This document shows, piece after piece, positions 9,501 to 16,703 of a stretch of 35,598 bases of DNA. A model generated the notes under the pieces. That model ran no database searches. It was given only the letters and a program-made list of their open reading frames with translations, and had not been told where the DNA came from. The position numbers and the translations under genes are program-made. The stretch is from an uncultured Ruminococcus sp. (GTDB lineage: Bacteria > Bacillota > Clostridia > Monoglobales > Monoglobaceae), in the NCBI GenBank assembly GCA_902797885.1, contig CADBUP010000177.1:1-35598 (forward strand), written 5' to 3'. Numbering within the stretch: the first letter of the stretch is position 1; every line of letters starts with the position of its first letter.

Positions 9501-10001
9501 GATCAGGAGTCATATTTAGGATACAATTGGACATTGGAATCTATTAAGTACTACAAGAAAGGCGAGTACGTAACAGACGATATTAGTGAGATCCCGTGGG
9601 GATATAAGGGTAGCGATGTGGACGACAATATAAAGAATCTCGTCGAAAGTCATGGTGGAAAGGTAACGAAATCATTTAAATCAAGAAATGCATTAGAAAT
9701 TACTATAAATGTTGAGGAAGGTTTAGATTTTGCAACAAACTACATGGATAAAGTCAAAGAAATCTATAAAGCATGCAATTTCGATGACTGTTCTCACGCG
9801 TCAATTTGGTTCTACGAAGAAGATGCAGGGGAAAATAGTCCAATAGATGCTGCACAATTTGAATTTTCTAAAGCAACATATGGAGCAATGAAAATGTCTT
9901 GGATTGTATTTGATGGACCGGAGTATGGTAAATATGCTGAAGAGATAGAAAGAATTTGTGAAACTGATGAGTTTTACAAAGAAAAAACAGACAAATACTA
10001 A
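6507..10001 (+). CDS. Transmembrane Ser/Thr protein kinase with SecD-P1-like extracellular repeats
   Basis: 1164 aa; AGGGGTGA at 6491-6498. The kinase domain (about 15-300) is a close paralogue of the upstream kinase, with Lys46, HRDIKPSN (Asp165) and DFG intact. The motif TVGLF (342-346) sits in the linker. Residues 355-470 form an extra soluble domain I do not recognise. One membrane helix lies at about 507-528, leaving some 630 residues outside. The outer part contains modules resembling the P1 domain of SecD: INERASVLGV...GDNRVVLEI then TNGAMGIA near 565-620, and IKKRLDSLKIPYSM...NIEFYSQF near 830-890. SecD P1 domains bind translocating chains at the extracytoplasmic face, so peptide binding is an attractive but untested idea. 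It is 28 bases after the first kinase and surely in the same operon. Confidence 0.93.
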   Translation: MDLNYYKKYEPIDGKWYITKELGSGSFGTVFEVTRKDFPDMKSAMKIISIPNSQSEVRSYREENYDLDEQSVTSYFYGFVEEFVKEFKLMSQLRGNSNIVSYEDHDVKKHEDGIGWDIFIRMELLKPMGQYFSKNTPSNDDIIKLGIDICKALEVCKKYNIIHRDIKPSNIFVSDTGDYKLGDFGVARTLEKTSSGLSKKGTYTYMAPEVFKGEKYGANVDIYSLGIVMYKLLNNNLEPFRTDRTYNDGERAMELRMQGQPLPKPANAEGKLAEIVLKACNFNPQERYQSPSQMREDLEHLGNNEIDSTSSDTLDDLDHKSPRRSQIINDNDKGETASREGTVGLFGDENKRILSEQEIVKLAFAREPANINTSHGRAIGEQCLSRILPIYDAVQPLSNVIKLNNNADVKELMNKADTDTLLVCFKTSAYYISKGDDKVAIGEFQKNIIEQLKTRNFAAIEAKQPITKPPLNENSADISSKNRKKVDINKTIYRIKDGFMKKWKLWTTIIAVVLLALIASLVICKIDFSGHKVGGGKSGMLVVEFYPGIDVSRGELKSIEEGINERASVLGVKYDTKVGDNRVVLEIEENFAETIDQKKYILDLLGTNGAMGIASGYSMEIEDCKSGFTKIEVESENREKFMDYFGDKMASTGLSNTDTKTQIESLTGENIYYLHVELDKKTALDFTDCAEATDKQNAENGKVTREMSGMFDFVRHNSLVSGGIQMDWTTAGTIIKIPNADEFFLFPASNAAESSKCLELLKKVLETDSLKTGCSYSIIEEPKWETEEEQFGAYQQQDIEDEYIVALFDLGEYYSEELDDESYKLVIENIKKRLDSLKIPYSMGYSGLYGKNLSLKISPKYMNSDMVRFIANPGNIEFYSQFDKAYLYHEKFEIDNDQNGNLCLKVKFSGYKNEVIAKYLEKIPGALETVSEDGTTTESTFDISTGSVYLVVNDVTVAGAKITDLQDDSSLCFSNLLCYQKDSISNDDVPFLELLQQIDQESYLGYNWTLESIKYYKKGEYVTDDISEIPWGYKGSDVDDNIKNLVESHGGKVTKSFKSRNALEITINVEEGLDFATNYMDKVKEIYKACNFDDCSHASIWFYEEDAGENSPIDAAQFEFSKATYGAMKMSWIVFDGPEYGKYAEEIERICETDEFYKEKTDKY

Positions 10002-10021
10002 ATCATAAAGGAGAAGCCAAT

Positions 10022-10765
10022 ATGAGATATTGTACAAAATGTGGTTCAGAAATAGATGATGGACAAAAATTTTGTGTTTCGTGTGGTGAGTCTGTGAAAG
10101 AAGCAGAAAACACTCTTGAATCAATGGGAATACTAAATAATGAACAGACAGCAAACTGGTTGTTCGATAAGATGGAGACGAACAACCAGATGACTGCTAC
10201 TCAGGAAGAAATAGAAAAAAACAAGCAAGAACAAATAATTCAAAGACAACAACAAGAGCAAGAGTTTACCAAAGCGTATTTAGGAAAACAAAATTCATTA
10301 TCAAGTAATTATTTTCTCGGCTTTGTTGGAGCATTGTTGGGCGCACTTGTTGGTGCAATACCATGGGCAATAGTCTCAAGCCAGGGATGGTTTGTTGCAT
10401 GGTTGGGTTATATTATCGCAATAGCGGCATCCAAGGGATTTGATTTAATGAAAGTTAAAACAAGTATAAAAAAATTATGGTGTGTTGCAGGCGCTGTAAT
10501 TATCGGTGTACTTGCAGGACAGATTATGAGCGATATGATTGTTATAGCAATGGATGAAGAACTTGGTGTAATGTTTTCAACAGTATTAGAGTATTATGCG
10601 GAAAATTTTGGAGAATATATTTCTGTTATAGCACCTAATCTGTTCTTGGGATATGTCTTTGCCGCATTGGGAGCATTCAGTGTATTAAGAGACATTAAGA
10701 AAGAAACGGCTATAATTAATGAACTTCGTTCGAGAAGTACGGAGGATTCAAATTACTATGAATAA
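10022..10765 (+). CDS. Zinc-ribbon protein with coiled coil and polytopic membrane domain
   Basis: 247 aa; AAAGGAG 8-10 bases before the ATG. The zinc ribbon is Cys4, Cys7, Cys18 and Cys21. A Glu/Gln/Lys-rich stretch around residues 60-82 should be a coiled coil. About four hydrophobic segments follow (SNYFLGFVGALLGALVGAI and onward), including Gly/Ala-rich helices of the kind that pack tightly in membranes, and the C-terminus returns to the cytoplasm. The gene lies 20 bases after the large kinase and overlaps the next gene by 8 bases, so it is translated with both. I do not recognise the membrane domain. The repeated zinc ribbon suggests a common cytoplasmic partner for this set of proteins. 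Confidence 0.75.
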   Translation: MRYCTKCGSEIDDGQKFCVSCGESVKEAENTLESMGILNNEQTANWLFDKMETNNQMTATQEEIEKNKQEQIIQRQQQEQEFTKAYLGKQNSLSSNYFLGFVGALLGALVGAIPWAIVSSQGWFVAWLGYIIAIAASKGFDLMKVKTSIKKLWCVAGAVIIGVLAGQIMSDMIVIAMDEELGVMFSTVLEYYAENFGEYISVIAPNLFLGYVFAALGAFSVLRDIKKETAIINELRSRSTEDSNYYE

Positions 10766-11348
10766 TAGCGAAAAAGAATTTCTTTATCAACTTGCTGGGG
10801 AGAAATATAAAATATTATTTATTTTTATTTGGATAACATTAGCATTATATATAGGAACACCAATACTAATGGGAATTCTAAATATGGAAGATTATATTTC
10901 ACTATTTATGCCTATATGTACTCTTTCTGGAATGGCATTTTTTGTAATACTTATTGTCTATATCGTAAAGATGTCTCCAGTGAAAAAGTCAGTTAAAACT
11001 CTTGTTGCTACTGGTAAAATAGAGTTTTCTAACGAAATAATTAGCGGTGATTATAATACAGATGGGAAAATGGGATTTTCAAAACACCTTCTGTATGATA
11101 AAAAAACAAAAATTGTAGTTGCGTATGATGATATTTTATGGGTTTATAAGAAAGCACGTGATAGATATACAACGGATGTGTTGTTTTGTACAGTAGATGG
11201 TAGAAAACATAGATCAAGAATAGAGGATATAACATTAAATGAGTTCTTGAGGAGAAGAAATAGTATGTTGCTTGGATTTACTCCACAGAATAATGCCATT
11301 TATAATATGAAGGTAAAAGAATTTAAAGAAAAGAATAAAGTGAAATGA
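10758..11348 (+). CDS. Two-helix membrane protein with cytoplasmic C-terminal domain
   Basis: 196 aa from ATG 10758, which has GGAGGA at 10741-10746 and overlaps the last codons of the preceding gene (ATGAATAA), a sign of translational coupling. An upstream in-frame ATG at 10719 would overlap much more and has no better site. Two membrane helices (about 15-37 and 47-70) form a hairpin with both ends inside. The rest resembles the YcxB/PH-like domains of small Gram-positive membrane proteins: alternating strands such as KIVVAYDDILWVY and TDVLFCTVDGRKH, which read like a pleckstrin-type barrel. There is no zinc ribbon. Function unknown; its tight coupling to the zinc-ribbon membrane protein suggests a two-subunit complex. 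Confidence 0.7.
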   Translation: MNNSEKEFLYQLAGEKYKILFIFIWITLALYIGTPILMGILNMEDYISLFMPICTLSGMAFFVILIVYIVKMSPVKKSVKTLVATGKIEFSNEIISGDYNTDGKMGFSKHLLYDKKTKIVVAYDDILWVYKKARDRYTTDVLFCTVDGRKHRSRIEDITLNEFLRRRNSMLLGFTPQNNAIYNMKVKEFKEKNKVK

Positions 11349-11358
11349 GGGATTGGTT

Positions 11359-12285
11359 ATGGCGGATGTAAAATTTTGCGGTAATTGCGGAGCTAAGTTA
11401 ATGGAAAATGCCGATTTTTGTGGCAATTGCGGAAATAAGATTGAAATGGTCAAAACAAGTGAAGACATGGAAAGCACAGTAAGTGTTTTTGATAAGCCGG
11501 ATTCGAATTCAAACAATGAGAATGAAGAGAATAGTACTTATTGGTCGCTTCCGACAGAAGACAATCTTAGTAATGTCTTGAATAATAATGCTTATAATAC
11601 TACTCAACATCAATCTCAAAAGCCAAAAACAGGGCTAATAGTTGGAATAGTTGCAGCTGTTCTTCTTGTCATGGCAATCATTGGTATGACTGCAGAGAAA
11701 ACTCTACAAAATGCTGAAAAAAGAAAAACAGAGGATATAGCTCAAACAGAGGAAAAAGTAGACTACAGTTCATATCTTGATGATGAAAAAGAGAAAAAAG
11801 ACGAAGAGAAGGAATACGAAAAGGGCACTTTGACTGCTACTTCATATGAGAGTGAATTTATAGGTGTCAAATATACTGCACCAGATGGCTGGGCGCTTGC
11901 ATCCGAGGCAGAGCTATCTAAAATGCCTACAGATGTAAAGACAACATGGGAAATGCAGGCATTCTCTTCGTTAGACGGAAGTAATGTAATGATAGCTGCC
12001 GAGAAGCTTCCAACCAGCAATATGACAGAAAGCATGTATATTAGTTCTTTAATCAATACATTAAAAAATAATACAATGATTACAGCGACTAATATTAAAG
12101 AAGATGGTTCCACTATCATAGCAGGAGAGGAATATAAAATACTTACATACACAGGCACACAAAATGGTATTAGTTATACACAAACATTCTATCTTAGAAA
12201 GATTAATACACATATGATAGCAGTTACAATTACTTCAACAGGTACTTCTAATGAGGATATTCTTAGCAGTTTTGTGAAGTATTGA
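11359..12285 (+). CDS. Zinc-ribbon membrane protein with PsbP/DcrB-like outer domain
   Basis: 308 aa from ATG 11359, served by TGAGGGA at 11346-11352; an in-frame TTG at 11353 is too close to that site. The zinc ribbon is Cys7, Cys10, Cys21 and Cys24. The linker carries both recurring motifs: TVSVF at 40-44 and YWSLPTED from Tyr61. A single membrane helix lies at about 94-115, followed by a Lys/Glu-rich stalk. The outer domain (about 160-308) starts YESEFIGVKYTAPDGWALAS and ends in a strand reading HMIAVTITSTG, a pattern typical of PsbP/DcrB-like lipoprotein folds. Topology and motif order copy those of the 3251-4624 protein, so the two probably do equivalent jobs with different outer domains. 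Confidence 0.75.
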   Translation: MADVKFCGNCGAKLMENADFCGNCGNKIEMVKTSEDMESTVSVFDKPDSNSNNENEENSTYWSLPTEDNLSNVLNNNAYNTTQHQSQKPKTGLIVGIVAAVLLVMAIIGMTAEKTLQNAEKRKTEDIAQTEEKVDYSSYLDDEKEKKDEEKEYEKGTLTATSYESEFIGVKYTAPDGWALASEAELSKMPTDVKTTWEMQAFSSLDGSNVMIAAEKLPTSNMTESMYISSLINTLKNNTMITATNIKEDGSTIIAGEEYKILTYTGTQNGISYTQTFYLRKINTHMIAVTITSTGTSNEDILSSFVKY

Positions 12286-12300
12286 TTAGGAGGTTAATAT

Positions 12301-12873
12301 ATGTATTGTGGAAATTGTGGACAACAAATAGCAGATAATCAATTGTTTTGCCCATATTGCGGTAGCAAAACCAAAGCTTCAACATATACGAATGTTAATG
12401 CAAGTCAAATGTTTAATCAACAAGGGGGTACATTTTATTCGAATACACATGTAAAAAACTATAATCTTATTTCTGCTTATACAGAGATGTTTAAAAATTA
12501 TGCAAAATTTGAAGGTAGAAGTAGAAGAAGTGAATATTGGTATGCTGTATTAGCAAACTGGATTATAGTGATGGTAGTGTATATGATTTTGTTTATACCG
12601 ATCATGAGCGATATAGCTACTAATGGTGAACCAACAGGAGTATCTCTAACATTAAGCATAGTTGTAGGTTTAGTATTAATGGTTTATGCTTTTGCTTCAT
12701 TAGTTCCTTCATTGGCATTAGGTGTTCGCAGATTGCATGATATTGGTAAAAGCGGATGGTATATGCTTATGGGATTAATTCCATACGTTGGATCAATTAT
12801 TCTTATTGTGTTTATGGCTACAGATAGTCAAAAAGGACCAAATCAGTATGGCTCAAATCCAAAAGGTATGTAA
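12301..12873 (+). CDS. Zinc-ribbon DUF805 membrane protein
   Basis: 190 aa; TAGGAGG at 12288-12294 precedes the ATG. The zinc ribbon uses Cys3, Cys6, Cys17 and Cys20. From about residue 60 the protein matches the DUF805 family, with FEGRSRRSEYW at the start of the membrane domain, then four or so membrane helices, RRLHDIGKSGWY and the closing GPNQYG. DUF805 proteins are small inner-membrane proteins of unknown biochemical role, common in prophage and envelope loci; some clostridial ones carry an N-terminal zinc ribbon as here. It sits 15 bases after the preceding gene and 28 before a lipoprotein gene, so it is part of the same transcript. The family call is firm; the function is not known. 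Confidence 0.9.
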   Translation: MYCGNCGQQIADNQLFCPYCGSKTKASTYTNVNASQMFNQQGGTFYSNTHVKNYNLISAYTEMFKNYAKFEGRSRRSEYWYAVLANWIIVMVVYMILFIPIMSDIATNGEPTGVSLTLSIVVGLVLMVYAFASLVPSLALGVRRLHDIGKSGWYMLMGLIPYVGSIILIVFMATDSQKGPNQYGSNPKGM

Positions 12874-12901
12874 ATAGTTATTTAACGGAGGAAAGAGGAA
12901 A

Positions 12902-14311
12902 ATGAAAAAGATTTTGAGTGTTTTTGTAGTGTTAGTTTTTGCCGTTTCGACACTTGCTGGCTGTATTGGAACAAAAAGTATAGAAAACGATGCTGAAGCA
13001 TATACAAGTTTCCCAAGTAAACTTACGGCGAAAAAAATTGCAACTCTTGATATGAATGGCAAGTCAATGAATATTGCAGATGGAGGCATATACTATCGAG
13101 AAAATGATAAATATGGGGTAATGTCCTTTGATGGAAAACACGATACAGGTGCAATTTATAGTTATTGCACGCCTAAAAAGAATTTCTTTATGGTAGTGAC
13201 TGATGCACCTGAAACAGAAGAAATGACAATCGAAAACATGAACAATGTAGGTGTAATTGATGCAACAGGAAAAGTTATTGTTCCTGAGGAATATGCATCA
13301 GTTGATATTTTAAACGAACGCTTTATTAAGGTTTGTGAGGTTACGGAACAGACCGAATCAAAAGATGATGCATTAGTTTTTTACACAGAAAGATCACTGG
13401 CTATATTTGCGAATGATGATGACACATTCTTCAAAGGCAACTGGTATGTATTTGACACAGAAACTGGCAACAAAGTAGATGGAGCAACAGGAAGTCAGGC
13501 TTGCACAGTTACTGCTTATGGAAACCATATAGAGTTTAAGACTGATGACAGAGAAGAAAAATGTGTAAACGCTAAAGGTGAAGTTTTACCAGGGAATGCA
13601 GACCTTCTTGATGATGGTTCATATATCATTGAGAAAGACGGAAGTGGTTCAGCCTACGACAAGAATGGCAATAAATTATTTGATTACTCAACAGACGATT
13701 ACGAAGTTAAATATTGTGGTGCAGGCGATAAATATTATATTGCAAGAAAGTATGTAGATAGTAAATCCAAATATATGGTTGTTGACAAAAAAGGGAAAGT
13801 TGTTTCTGTAGAATTTGATGAATATCCCAATTTGTATGGAGAATGTTTGTTTGTCGAAAACAAATTGTATGATTTTGAGGGTAAAGTTGTTTGTGATGGA
13901 GAGTTCAAATATGCTTCACTTGATAAATTCACAAAGAATGCAATTATGCTTTCAACAGAAGATGATGATGCGACTATAATTAAAGATGGAAAAACTGTGT
14001 TAGCTCAGATTAAGTCAAGTAATGATACAAGTGTTGGAAGTTCTGATTTTACAGCTAACAAGAAAACTGATGATGGTAACGTGTACTATTCCTATAAAGA
14101 TAAGGATTACACATTAAAGGGTTCAAGTTATGGTCCGTGGGTTATTGAAACAAGAAGTGAAGACGGAACAGCAAATCTTGTTGATACAATTTCAGGTGAA
14201 GCATTAATTTCAGGTTATGATGATTTCACAAGTGGCGTATTTGATGGTTCCGCATTTTATGCTTTTGGCAAAAATGAAGATGGAACAGTAGATGTTTATA
14301 TGATAAAATAA
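12902..14311 (+). CDS. Lipoprotein with WG-type beta repeats
   Basis: 469 aa; GGAGGAAAGAGG just upstream. The N-terminus is a lipoprotein signal: Lys-Lys, hydrophobic core, lipobox STLAGC with Cys21. The mature part is repetitive, with several ~30-50-residue units of WG/KWG flavour (KYGVMSFDGK, VGVIDATGKVIVPEEY, YMVVDKKGKVVSVEFDEY), which form beta-propeller-like surfaces. It would be anchored on the outer face of the membrane. The same repeat type occurs in the zinc-ribbon protein at 21208-23100, so the locus uses this binding surface twice. No catalytic residues are visible. It sits between the DUF805 gene and the SPFH gene with short gaps, consistent with one operon. Ligand unknown. Confidence 0.75.
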   Translation: MKKILSVFVVLVFAVSTLAGCIGTKSIENDAEAYTSFPSKLTAKKIATLDMNGKSMNIADGGIYYRENDKYGVMSFDGKHDTGAIYSYCTPKKNFFMVVTDAPETEEMTIENMNNVGVIDATGKVIVPEEYASVDILNERFIKVCEVTEQTESKDDALVFYTERSLAIFANDDDTFFKGNWYVFDTETGNKVDGATGSQACTVTAYGNHIEFKTDDREEKCVNAKGEVLPGNADLLDDGSYIIEKDGSGSAYDKNGNKLFDYSTDDYEVKYCGAGDKYYIARKYVDSKSKYMVVDKKGKVVSVEFDEYPNLYGECLFVENKLYDFEGKVVCDGEFKYASLDKFTKNAIMLSTEDDDATIIKDGKTVLAQIKSSNDTSVGSSDFTANKKTDDGNVYYSYKDKDYTLKGSSYGPWVIETRSEDGTANLVDTISGEALISGYDDFTSGVFDGSAFYAFGKNEDGTVDVYMIK

Positions 14312-14332
14312 TTGATATAGGAGAAAAAAACA

Positions 14333-15421
14333 ATGTATGTAAAATTTTCACCAAGCGAGTATGTTTATAGGTATAGAAAAGGGAAAGTGGTTGATGAAGG
14401 GATTGGTTTATCATTCTTTTATTTAGAGAAAATAACGTCAGCATGTGCAATTCCAACAGTAAATATTGATGCGGATTTTATTTTTGAAGAGCAAACGAAT
14501 GATTTTCAAACAGTTACAATTCAAGGACAAGTTACATATAGAATTGTAGACTTTAAGAAGATAGTTAACGCATTAGATTTTTCTGTTAACTTAAAAACAA
14601 AGAGACTTAACAACGATCCAATGCCTAAATTGTCAAAAAGAATTGTTAACATTGCAGAAGTTTTTGTTAAAACAAAAATTGGCGAGATGTCTTTGACAGA
14701 AGCTGTTCAATCCGGAAGGGAATTGGCAAACGGTATATTAGAGGAACTAAAAAGTAGCACAGAACTTAGTGAACTTGGAATAGCTATTTTTTCGGGTTTT
14801 TCTATAATAAAAGCATCTTCTAATCAAGAAACTGGTAGAGCGTTAGAGGCAAAAACTCGAGAGGATATTTTAAAGCAAGCAGATGACGCTGTATACATTC
14901 GTAGGAATGCGTCAATCGAACAGGAAAGAAAAGTAAAGGAAAACGAATTAAATACTGAGGTTTCTATTGAAGAAAAGAAGAAACAAATTAAAGAGACAGA
15001 AATTGAAACAAGAAAAATGCTAATAGAAAAAGAAAGCGAATTAAAGAAGTTCGAAGTAGAAAAAAAGGTAGAAAGAGAACGTATTGAGATTGAAGCAGAA
15101 ACAGAACGGGAAAGAATTAAAATAGAAAGTGAACTGGAACTTGAACAGAAAAGAAAAGAATTAGCTACTTTAAAACTTGAAAATGCTAAAAAAGATGCTG
15201 AAGCTGAGGCATATCGTATTGTGGCTGTTATGGAAGCTTACGGCAAAATAAATCCGGACGTTCTGATTGCATTGTCAAATATGTCTATGGAACCCGAAAA
15301 AGTAATTGCACAAGCTTTTGAAAAATTAGCAATAAATAGTCAAAAAATCGGGCAGTTAAATATAACTCCAGATTTATTGGAAAGTGTTATGAATAAGAAT
15401 AATATAGAAAATAATAAATAG
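14333..15421 (+). CDS. SPFH/band-7 domain protein with long coiled coil
   Basis: 362 aa; AGGAG at 14319-14323. Residues 1-175 fit an SPFH (stomatin/prohibitin/flotillin) domain: an N-terminal strand pair, FQTVTIQGQVTYRIVDF as the core beta hairpin, and ELGIAIFSGFSIIKA at its end. Residues 185-300 are a charged coiled coil (runs such as EERKVKENELN and ERERIEIEAETERERI). The C-terminal helix (about 300-355) is where flotillin-like proteins oligomerise. No membrane helix is present, so attachment would be peripheral, as in several bacterial flotillin relatives. Such proteins build membrane-associated cages or microdomains. It is followed by a tiny membrane ORF and then an NAD-kinase-like gene, and I take the three as one functional unit. 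Confidence 0.88.
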   Translation: MYVKFSPSEYVYRYRKGKVVDEGIGLSFFYLEKITSACAIPTVNIDADFIFEEQTNDFQTVTIQGQVTYRIVDFKKIVNALDFSVNLKTKRLNNDPMPKLSKRIVNIAEVFVKTKIGEMSLTEAVQSGRELANGILEELKSSTELSELGIAIFSGFSIIKASSNQETGRALEAKTREDILKQADDAVYIRRNASIEQERKVKENELNTEVSIEEKKKQIKETEIETRKMLIEKESELKKFEVEKKVERERIEIEAETERERIKIESELELEQKRKELATLKLENAKKDAEAEAYRIVAVMEAYGKINPDVLIALSNMSMEPEKVIAQAFEKLAINSQKIGQLNITPDLLESVMNKNNIENNK

Positions 15422-15432
15422 CCAATTTACTC

Positions 15433-15516
15433 ATGAGAATAATTAAAATAGTATTATGGATTCTTGCAATTATTACACTGATTGGAGGGATTCTATTCAT
15501 AATCAAGAAAAAATGA
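15433..15516 (+). CDS. 27-aa single-helix membrane protein
   Basis: ATG 15433 to TGA 15514-15516 encodes 27 residues: a short basic start, one continuous hydrophobic helix (IVLWILAIITLIGGILFII) and a Lys-Lys-Lys end, typical of small membrane peptides that bind larger membrane proteins. It lies in the 119-base gap between the SPFH gene and the NAD-kinase-like gene. I see no good Shine-Dalgarno, so translation may depend on coupling to the SPFH stop 11 bases upstream. A second tiny hydrophobic ORF (25573-25686) has a similar ...GIL...IGGI pattern. Protein-like composition supports it; the weak start is the main doubt. Confidence 0.45.
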   Translation: MRIIKIVLWILAIITLIGGILFIIKKK

Positions 15517-15540
15517 TGTTTAATTTGGGATGGTAAGAAT

Positions 15541-16467
15541 ATGAACAGGATGACAGATAATAAGATCGTTTTAATCACTCAAAAAACGAGATTAGAAGAT
15601 CTGATATATAGACACAATTCTATAGGACAAGCAAAATTTTATATTGAGCATCATGGTGGTGATTTTTCGGATTATGAAGTTGAACACAGTAAATATCAGG
15701 AAAGCATAAGTGTAGCCAAAGATTTCTTGGAGAAATATGGGCGGTTACAAGTAATTGACAGAGGATTTGTATCTAATTTTATGTTTGGAAAAGATGATTT
15801 AGTTGTTGCAATAGGCAGAGACGGTCTTATCGCCAATACAATGAAGTATCTTGATGGACAAATGTTAATAGGCGTAAATCCTGATCCAACAAGGTGGGAT
15901 GGTGTTCTATTGCCTTTCGTGGCGGAAGATTTAAAAAGTATTATTCCGGAAGTCCAGGCAAAAAAACGCAATGTTAAAGCTGTTACACTTGCAAAGGTTT
16001 CGCTAAACGACGGGCAAGAGTTATATGGTGTAAACGACATTTTTATAGGTCAAAAAACACACACATCGGCACGTTATGAAATATCTTTCAGAAATAAAAA
16101 AGAGACACAATCATCAAGCGGAATAATTGTTTCTACAGGTCTAGGTGCGACTGGATGGCTAAAAAGTATAATTTCAGGAGCTGCTGGAATTGACAAGGCA
16201 TGCGGTCTTTCTCAAAAGCCGCTTATTGGAGATGAATTCCATTGGGATTCAAATTACTTGTATTTTACGGTACGAGAGCCATATCCAAGCACTTCAACTG
16301 GTGCTGATATAGTGTTTGGAAAAATCGAAGAAAATGAGAAATTTATAGTTACTTCAAATATGCCGGAAAATGGTGTTATTTTTAGTGACGGAATGGAGCA
16401 AGATTATCTGCAATTTAATTCTGGCTCAACAGCAGAAATTACTATCGCTGAAAAAACGGACAAATAG
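15541..16467 (+). CDS. NAD-kinase-like protein with altered GGDG motif
   Basis: 308 aa. The order of motifs is that of the ATP-NAD kinase (PpnK) family: VVAIGRDGLIAN where the family has GGDGT, GVNPDP as the following GVN segment, YGVNDIFIGQ as the NE/D motif, and SSGIIVSTGLGATGW for the GlyThr-rich nucleotide segment. The GGDG loop reads GRDG, but the catalytic Asp (Asp94) is kept. The length is close to the family's 290-310. It may phosphorylate NAD(H) or a related nucleotide or lipid substrate, or it may have become a nucleotide sensor. It directly follows the SPFH gene and the 27-aa membrane ORF. A housekeeping NAD kinase would be expected elsewhere in the genome. Start: ATG 15541; an in-frame ATG at 15550 is an alternative. 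Confidence 0.8.
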   Translation: MNRMTDNKIVLITQKTRLEDLIYRHNSIGQAKFYIEHHGGDFSDYEVEHSKYQESISVAKDFLEKYGRLQVIDRGFVSNFMFGKDDLVVAIGRDGLIANTMKYLDGQMLIGVNPDPTRWDGVLLPFVAEDLKSIIPEVQAKKRNVKAVTLAKVSLNDGQELYGVNDIFIGQKTHTSARYEISFRNKKETQSSSGIIVSTGLGATGWLKSIISGAAGIDKACGLSQKPLIGDEFHWDSNYLYFTVREPYPSTSTGADIVFGKIEENEKFIVTSNMPENGVIFSDGMEQDYLQFNSGSTAEITIAEKTDK

Positions 16468-16526
16468 TTGTGTAATTAAATTGGACAAATACAGTTTGTT
16501 ATTTAAAGTAGTTGGATTTTTTAGGA

Positions 16527-16658
16527 ATGTTGTCTTATGTTGTGGCTCAGGATGCAAGAATATTGATAGGATTTATACCAACAGAATTACTATACTTGGC
16601 ATCATATTGGAGTGCTAGAGGATTATGCAAACTGTGGGATAATAGAAGTTCAAAATGA
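16527..16658 (+). CDS. Possible 43-aa ORF in the gap before the subtilase gene
   Basis: The 236 bases 16468-16703 contain no large gene. An ATG at 16527 opens 43 codons to a TGA at 16656-16658, with an amphipathic middle (RILIGFIPTELLYLASYW) and a basic tail; an in-frame TTG at 16512 would add five residues. Only AGGA stands just ahead of the ATG, too close for good initiation, so this may be a decayed remnant or chance. Otherwise I see no terminator or clear promoter in the gap, only the GGAGGT at 16693-16698 that serves the next gene. Confidence 0.25.
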   Translation: MLSYVVAQDARILIGFIPTELLYLASYWSARGLCKLWDNRSSK

Positions 16659-16703
16659 TTAAACATGATAATTAAGAAGAGCGGTATAGCTCGGAGGTGT
16701 ATT

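Noticed and set aside
16370-16618. 82-codon frame overlapping the end of the NAD-kinase-like gene
   Set aside because: The first 100 bases are coding in another frame and no start signal is present.
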